Origin: Antedon bifida | Lineage: Eukaryota; Echinodermata; Crinoidea; Comatulida; Antedonidae | Direction of reading: 5' to 3' | DNA length: 64,000 bases | NCBI GenBank assembly: GCA_963402885.1 | Contig: OY727093.1 | Location: forward strand, 27,961,409 to 28,025,408 | Shown: positions 58,751 to 64,000 of the stretch, in pieces | How the letters are laid out: every line of letters begins with the position of its first letter | Position numbering within the stretch: position 1 is the first letter of the stretch | Translations under genes and position numbers: made by a program | Notes under the pieces: model-generated | What the model was told of the DNA's origin: nothing | The model's input: the letters and a program-made list of their open reading frames with translations, nothing else | Database searches by the model: none

Positions 58751-60500
58751 TATTATTAAATTCTTAATTCTAGGTTAACACAATTTACAAATAGTAAAAA
58801 GTTAATTCATGAGGAACAAGCAGGCTTTCGTAAGGGATATAGAACGACAGATAATATATTCATTTTAGATACCGTCATCTCTAAATACTTAGATAAAAAG
58901 AGGGGTAGGATTTTTGTTTGTTTTGTTGATCTTAAACGTGCCTTTGACTCTATAAATCATACACTTTTACTACATAAGCTGAAATATATCGGTGTTTCAG
59001 GCAGAATGTTAAACATAATAAATTCCTTATACCAAAACTTATCTGCTCATGTTAAAATTGGCAACAAACTTAGTCCATCTTTTAATTGTTCGATTGGAGT
59101 ACAACAAGGTTCTCCGTTGTCATCTTTACTCTTTAATATTTACATTAATGATTTGAGTGGTATACTTAATCAGGTAAACGATTTCATTCAAATTGGAGAT
59201 TGTCATATGAATCATCTTCTTTATGCAGATGACTTAGTGCTTGTTAGTGATACGGTGAAAGGTCTCCAAAAATTAATAAATAAACTTGAACTTTATTGTG
59301 ATACTTGGAAACTTACTGTAAATACTACAAAATCCAAAATTATGGTTTTTAAAAATGGCCGCAATTTAAGGAACATCGAAAAATGGAAGTATAAAAATAT
59401 TCAATTAAAAATTGTTAATTCGTATAATTATCTTGGTGTTATTTTTAGTTCAAATGGTACATGGAACAACTCAATGCAACATAATCAACAAAAAGCAAAT
59501 CAAAGTTTATTCTGCTTAAAATCATTTATTTATCGTAACTTATCTTTTCTTCCAATTAAAACATGGAACCATATTTTTGATGTGAAATTACTTCCTATTT
59601 TAACGTATGGAAGCGAAATCTGGGGAATGTCAGATAGCATAAACATTATTGAAAAAACGCATACTAAATTTTGTAGATATTTATTGCAAGTTGGGAAAAA
59701 TGCACCAAATGCCGCTGTTACTTCTGAGTTAGGTAGATTACCGCTTTCTTTGGATTGTTTAGTTACAGTTATAAGATTTTGGTTACATATTATTACTTTA
59801 GATCATGACAGATTCATTTTTAAGTGTTATGAGTTTCAACTTAGAAAAGTTAACCGTAATGAGAATTGTTGGGCACAACAGGTCAAACACTTACTTTTTT
59901 CTACTGGTTTTGGTTATATATGGTTACAACAATATGTTAATAGTAAAGGTTTATTTTTGAGAGAATTTAAGTTGCGCTTATGTGATATTGAAAAACAAAA
60001 ATGCATTCAAAAATTTAGTTTACATAATAAGTTAAAGCTCTTTTCTCTTTATAAAAAAGAAATATGTTTAAGTTATCACTTGACCAACATCATTAATTTT
60101 AAACAAAGAAGATTATTAACTAAGTTACGTTTAGGAATATTAGAGCTAGAAATTGAAAAGGGCAGATGGGAGGGTGTAGAAAGGTATAAGAGAACGTGTA
60201 AATTATGTAAAAAGAACATTATTGAGGATGAATATCATTTTATTTTGCAATGCACATTTTACAATGATTTAAGAAAAAGTTTTATTCCAAGATTTATTCG
60301 TGTTTTTCCTTCTATTAATAAGCTATGTTTATTACTTTCCAACACAAATTTTACTTATAATTTAGGAAAATACGTCTACTTTGCTTTTGAAAGAAGAAAC
60401 CATTATCTTAAGTTATAGTTATTTTTATTTGTTTGTATTAGGGCCAAAGGCCAATATACATTGAAATAATAAATTCCCTGAAAAGGGAAAGAAAGAGAAA
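58751..60500 (+). mobile_element. 5'-truncated non-LTR retrotransposon (LINE)
   Basis: The reverse-transcriptase frame starts abruptly at the left edge (ILNSRLTQF) and is followed by a short 3' UTR with GGCCAAAGGCCAATATACAT and an AAAGAGAAAG tail. 5' truncation is the normal outcome of target-primed insertion. It lies antisense to TRAK, between its first recognised exon and the presumed promoter. Confidence 0.85.
58760..60418 (+). CDS. LINE ORF2 fragment: reverse transcriptase and C-terminal domain
   Basis: About 552 residues without a stop. The RT motifs are in order: EEQAGFRKGYRTTDNIF, FVCFVDLKRAFDSINH (catalytic Asp), QQGSPLSSLLFNIYINDL, and LLYADDLVLVS (catalytic pair). A thumb region follows, then a C-terminal part with GSEIWG, FCRYLLQVGKNAPNAAVTSE, and a Cys/His cluster (CKLCKKNIIEDEYHFILQC). 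The endonuclease and any ORF1 are missing by truncation. An ATG at 59006 exists but lies inside the RT domain, so it is not a native start. The unbroken frame implies recent insertion. The clade cannot be set by eye. Confidence 0.9.
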   Translation: MLNSRLTQFTNSKKLIHEEQAGFRKGYRTTDNIFILDTVISKYLDKKRGRIFVCFVDLKRAFDSINHTLLLHKLKYIGVSGRMLNIINSLYQNLSAHVKIGNKLSPSFNCSIGVQQGSPLSSLLFNIYINDLSGILNQVNDFIQIGDCHMNHLLYADDLVLVSDTVKGLQKLINKLELYCDTWKLTVNTTKSKIMVFKNGRNLRNIEKWKYKNIQLKIVNSYNYLGVIFSSNGTWNNSMQHNQQKANQSLFCLKSFIYRNLSFLPIKTWNHIFDVKLLPILTYGSEIWGMSDSINIIEKTHTKFCRYLLQVGKNAPNAAVTSELGRLPLSLDCLVTVIRFWLHIITLDHDRFIFKCYEFQLRKVNRNENCWAQQVKHLLFSTGFGYIWLQQYVNSKGLFLREFKLRLCDIEKQKCIQKFSLHNKLKLFSLYKKEICLSYHLTNIINFKQRRLLTKLRLGILELEIEKGRWEGVERYKRTCKLCKKNIIEDEYHFILQCTFYNDLRKSFIPRFIRVFPSINKLCLLLSNTNFTYNLGKYVYFAFERRNHYLKL

Positions 60501-60568
60501 GATTAAATGGACATTTTCTTAAGAAACGAATAAGGGGCAATTAATAATATACTTTACAGTATGTTTTA

Positions 60569-60640
60569 AAACTACAGCCAACCCCTATTGAGAGGATATT
60601 AAAGGGACATTTTGCTAGGTTCTGAAGTTGTCCCAGTAAC
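60569..60640. mobile_element. pogo-like MITE fragment
   Basis: AACTACAGCCAACCCCTATT then AAAGGGACATTTTGC, related to the copies at 17955 and 42922. Confidence 0.45.
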
Positions 60641-62149
60641 TTGATGTATGCATGGAACTGATATTTATTGTACAGCCAATCTGCCATGAATTCAATATAA
60701 AAGGGGCACATACTATAACAACAAATTTAGTGTATTTAATTTAACAATTATGTACTGTATTGGAAACAAAGAATAATAATGATAAAATGACTATATGGAT
60801 CTATGAAGATTATAAACTAAAGTAATGGAAAATCATTGAAGCATAAGAAAGATTCTGAATAATTAGCCAGGATCAATAAGAAGTGCATCCTACTACGATT
60901 TTATCAATCTATTGTAAAAGAATCATTGTATGTCTAGGTACACTAGAGTAGTACACTTTAGTTAAAACTACTCATCTTTTAGGGTATCAAATAAATAAAT
61001 GTATAACTTTGGATTAGCCTAGGCCCTAGCCTACTACTAGTACACAGTGAGTGGACCACTGGTTGGAATTTGTTGTCTTTTCTGCACCTATCTACACAGA
61101 GTTAGCTAGGCTAGCCTTCTTTTTTAGGTTTCAATTTAATTGAATATCACCAGAGATGGTATAGGCCGCTATGCCAAACTTATTAATATCAGGCCTAAAA
61201 GAACAACAATGTTTAGGCAATATTCCTCTAGCCTACTACTGAGCCTGCATACCCAGGCTATATCTGACGAGAGTACTCACGCCGGGCGGACTCCAAACCG
61301 GGTGTTACTCGGACACTTCTGCTTGTGAACGCCTTCTTCTTCGGCCTGCTGGCTAGCCTAGCTAGAAGGCTGGCTTGCGATTCTATGTTACTTGACGGCC
61401 TCTTCAAAAGGCATCAAATAATAAAGTCTACATAATTAATAAAGGTATCTAAAATTCCACTTACCAAAATAATTTGTTTATAGTATCAATTTACACACGT
61501 AATCAATCTCCAAAACTAGTAAATATTATTTGTGATCAAGATGAGACGATTTTCATTTTATATCAAAACGTATGAGGCGCCACTGCCGTATAATGATTTT
61601 ATTAAAGAGATATCTCACTTTATTGTGTGATACAACGTGTAAGAAAAGAAATATGTTAAAGTAGGAGTTTAATTTACCATAAATGAATTAGAATTGAGAA
61701 TACTGTTTTACTGCACCAGTAACAAGTTTAACAACTATGTTCTGGGAAGTGATGTACTTTCCCTCGGCAATAATACTTTAATGTGTTTTGACAAAATAAT
61801 GTAACATTATTATCTAACAAGATAATGGAAAATACGAAGTGATCTTACAAATACAACGCAGTTTTGTGTTGCGGTATAGACTGTATTATAATATATCTTT
61901 TCAGTTATTATTTTTATTTAGGACCTACTGTTATTATTTTCAGTTTTTCACTATTACTATTTTAAATTATTTTTCAGTTATTTACTACTTAATTTGTGTA
62001 ATTTGTTGTATTTTTGTATCTGCTTGCTGTTTATATATTTATTTTAAGAACGCATCGTGTATGAACGTGTGTCATCTCTAAAGGTGTAGTTTCAATAAAT
62101 ATTATAATATAGCGTGCCATAGTATTCATTCGGCAGTCGAGAATTCACT
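60641..62149. promoter_or_regulatory. Possible TRAK promoter region in the divergent gap
   Basis: A less AT-rich stretch at 61255-61400 has on the minus strand CCGCCCGGCGTGAGTACTC: a possible non-coding first exon of TRAK ending at a GTGAGT donor. There is no ATG or homology to confirm it. The rest is AT-rich without a gene. Confidence 0.3.
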
Positions 62150-62341
62150 GTGGCTGCCCACCATGTAGTAGATGTGGAAGCAGCAATACGTAACTACTTC
62201 AACTTCCGGGTTTTGTTTAGCGCATGCTCTTTAATTTTTAGCCGTGTCCATGAAAAATGGCGACGAGCATAGTCACGAGATCAGGATAAGATAATTCTAC
62301 GAAATTTGTCTTTCCCGTTATTGATTAAGTTTAAAAGTTTG
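62150..62341 (+). promoter_or_regulatory. Probable promoter and 5'-UTR exon of the DNAJC13 gene
   Basis: ACTTCCGGG (ETS-like, about 62201) and AAAATGGCG (YY1-like, 62254-62262) lie close together, as in many TATA-less housekeeping promoters. The exon would end at a GTAAGA donor (62342). Two short overlapping upstream frames start at 62250 (14 codons) and 62257 (10 codons). Confidence 0.5.
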
Positions 62342-62749
62342 GTAAGACGAAGTCGAATAAATTAGTTAATATTTGCAATTATAAAATTTACATTATTTGT
62401 AGTGTTATTCTGATAATTGAATCTTGTAAACAACTAGGCTAGGCCCTGCTTGAAAATCACCGGTCCATGCGCGAGAGAGGGAGGAAAGGTCATTCGATTA
62501 GGGTCGGCCGCCCTTCCTACTACTTACTGTAAATTGGCCTCAAGTGGTTAGCCAGGCTTAGGCCAGTACCGTTGTTCCTAAAATGCCATATACTGGCGAT
62601 ATTATTAACCAAGGTTGTTTGTTACTACAATATTCTTTTTAGAATAAACATTCAATAAATGATTTTTAATTTTAATCATTTTGAATTAAAAATATTTAAA
62701 AAAAATATTTTTGCATCCATATCTAATTTTTTTGTCTCGCACTTATATA

Positions 62750-62882
62750 CACAATTTTACGTGCTACGCAAGCCATCTTGGGATGACAAACAGTGATATG
62801 ACAAACCAAAGTGTAAAAAAACAAAAATAACATAGGCCTAGGCCTAGCATTTTCAGGGGGATTTCAGGACACTATGTTCATT
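62750..62882 (+). mobile_element. One-arm relative of MITE family D
   Basis: CACAATTTTACGTGCTACGC, AAGCCATCTTGGGATGACAA, AAACAAAAATAACATAGG and GGATTTCAGGACACTATGTT follow the order of the left arm at 12909-13030. It carries a TAGGCCTAGGCC insertion. In DNAJC13 intron 1. Confidence 0.65.
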
Positions 62883-63225
62883 TAAAGGGAGGGTTGTATG
62901 AGAAAAAATATTACTGTAAATTGTTCTTAAAAGATTGGCCTACTACATCACTCTGTATGATTGAATTTTATATCTGATTGTAGCCTGTGTATGAACCTAA
63001 CTTCATATAAGTATCTAGAAGTAGTATGTCGTTGGGTTGAAACAACCTTTGCAAAAAAAATTTGAGGCTCAGCTGAATGGGCTTGTGAGAAACTAGCCTG
63101 GTAATATAACAATTTCAAAAATCAAGCCTTGATATTTATAAATATACTGTAATTTACATTAGAACTTTATTTTTAAGAATATTAGAATATTTTTTGATGT
63201 TTGTGTGAAGAGATATTGGAACAAA

Positions 63226-63308
63226 ATGTCAGAAAGTAAGACGATACCAAAGAAGGGAAATGTGGATGTAGCTAGCTACTTTACAACAAAACACTCTTGG
63301 AGGGGCAA
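63226..63308 (+). CDS. DNAJC13: DNAJC13/RME-8 homologue, first coding exon (partial gene)
   Basis: It starts MSESKTIPKKGNVDVASYFT and ends TKHSWRG plus two nucleotides of a Lys codon at donor GTAAGT. In human DNAJC13 the N-terminus has DLACFYTTKHSWRGK at the same place. DNAJC13/RME-8 is a large J-domain protein on early endosomes that works with Hsc70 and retromer; this exon lies at the start of its N-terminal lipid-binding region. An acceptor (GTGTGAAG or nearby) lies about 15 bp before the ATG. All later exons are outside the window. The match is short but very specific. Confidence 0.85.
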
Positions 63309-63349
63309 GTAAGTACACTACAAATATTTATTATAAAAATAAACAAGTT

Positions 63350-63545
63350 GTAGTGGAGCTGTAGCTTGAAGGTTAACATGCTTGCCTTCCAATCCCTAGG
63401 TCCAGGGTTCAATCCTTACCAAGTTCCAGGGTTGTAACTCCACTAAGCCTCAAATGAGATGTAGTTTATAAGCGCGATAAAGTATAAAATAGTTTATCCA
63501 TCTTGTAATTGGTGAGTTTGTGCTCGCTGCTGGATGCGTACAAAA
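63350..63545 (+). mobile_element. tRNA-derived SINE, family 1, copy b
   Basis: GTAGTGGAGCTGTAGCTTGA (A-box part), CATGCTTGCCTTCC, GGGTTCAATCC (B-box), then TAGTTTATCCATCTTG and GGATGCGTACAAAATAAAAA, the same order as at 45312-45473. It lies 42 bp into the intron after the DNAJC13 exon. Confidence 0.8.
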
Positions 63546-64000
63546 TAAAAATAAGTAATCAAAATAAAAGTACTGAAGTAAGGTTATTTTGAATAACTTA
63601 TTGTAGAGTGCAACACCATTATCTAAACATAATTTACAAATAATAAATGTTTATGAGTTGGATGGTGAGAATATTTCATGAGTTAAAAAATTGAACAATT
63701 GTGTTTTTTTAACTACACAAATTCCAATTTATTATAATTGATTTGTACCTTATAACTTGATTATTTTTTGTGTGTTTTGAGGATTTTACCTAATGTATGT
63801 CGTAAAAGTGAATTTTTTATTTTTGAGTTTACAGCACTACTAAGATTATTGTTAGATTTGTGGTTATGTTCTGTTGTTATTCTGTTTTAGGTGATTTCAA
63901 CAAATGTGTTAAATCAATTATGTTGTTATTTTTCTAACTGAGTTCAGCCTTCCTAAATAAGTCTACAGTATCTTGGGGTGGAAACTAGCTATAGAAATCT
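63546..64000. other. DNAJC13 intron, nothing recognised
   Basis: AT-rich; no second coding exon was found before the window ends. Confidence 0.4.

Noticed and set aside
63350-63430. tRNA gene on the plus strand
   Set aside because: The same head and tail recur at 45312-45473; it is a SINE.

Overview
The window is animal nuclear DNA: AT-rich, with short exons separated by long GT-AG introns, many small DNA transposons, tRNA-derived SINEs and pieces of non-LTR retrotransposon. The abundant TAGGCCTA-type motifs and the general style suggest an invertebrate deuterostome, possibly an echinoderm such as a crinoid or sea cucumber. That assignment is inference; no rRNA or mitochondrial sequence is present to settle it.

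Left third (1-25 kb). Three related two-exon genes encode small membrane proteins. Each has two predicted hydrophobic segments and a C-terminal tail with PPxY motifs, and two of the three read intact. The intact pair lies head to head (minus-strand gene 15032-15802, plus-strand gene 17272-19056). A third copy (1701-3022, minus) has lost its start frame and gained a TGA, so it looks like a pseudogene, although its PPxY exon is still open. Between the pseudogene and the intact pair lies an 18-finger C2H2 zinc-finger gene (8858-10534, minus). Its 3' end is cut by a 5.57-kb element with long inverted ends and an 8-bp target duplication. That element carries a second, nested element with its own 8-bp duplication, and a near-perfect 484-bp tandem duplication. 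From 19 to 25 kb there is no gene, only minisatellites and MITEs.

Middle and right (25-61 kb). One large minus-strand gene is a TRAK/Milton homologue, the adaptor linking kinesin and dynein to mitochondria. I could place 15 coding exons with consistent splice phases. The reading frame closes over 2,586 nt from the codon at the exon 1/2 junction to the stop, about 861 residues plus whatever exon 1 adds. Three further candidate first exons lie in the long intron before exon 3, and each ends in the phase needed to join exon 3. The introns hold a 1.03-kb Mutator-like element with a 10-bp target duplication, SINEs, LINE tails and MITEs. A 5'-truncated LINE with an open reverse-transcriptase frame (58760-60418, plus) lies just upstream of the known TRAK exons.

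Right end (62-64 kb). On the plus strand, diverging from TRAK, begins a DNAJC13/RME-8 homologue: a probable 5'-UTR exon with ETS- and YY1-like sites, then a first coding exon whose VASYFTTKHSWRG block matches that family. The rest of the gene is outside the window.

No rRNA, CRISPR array or intact tRNA gene was seen.
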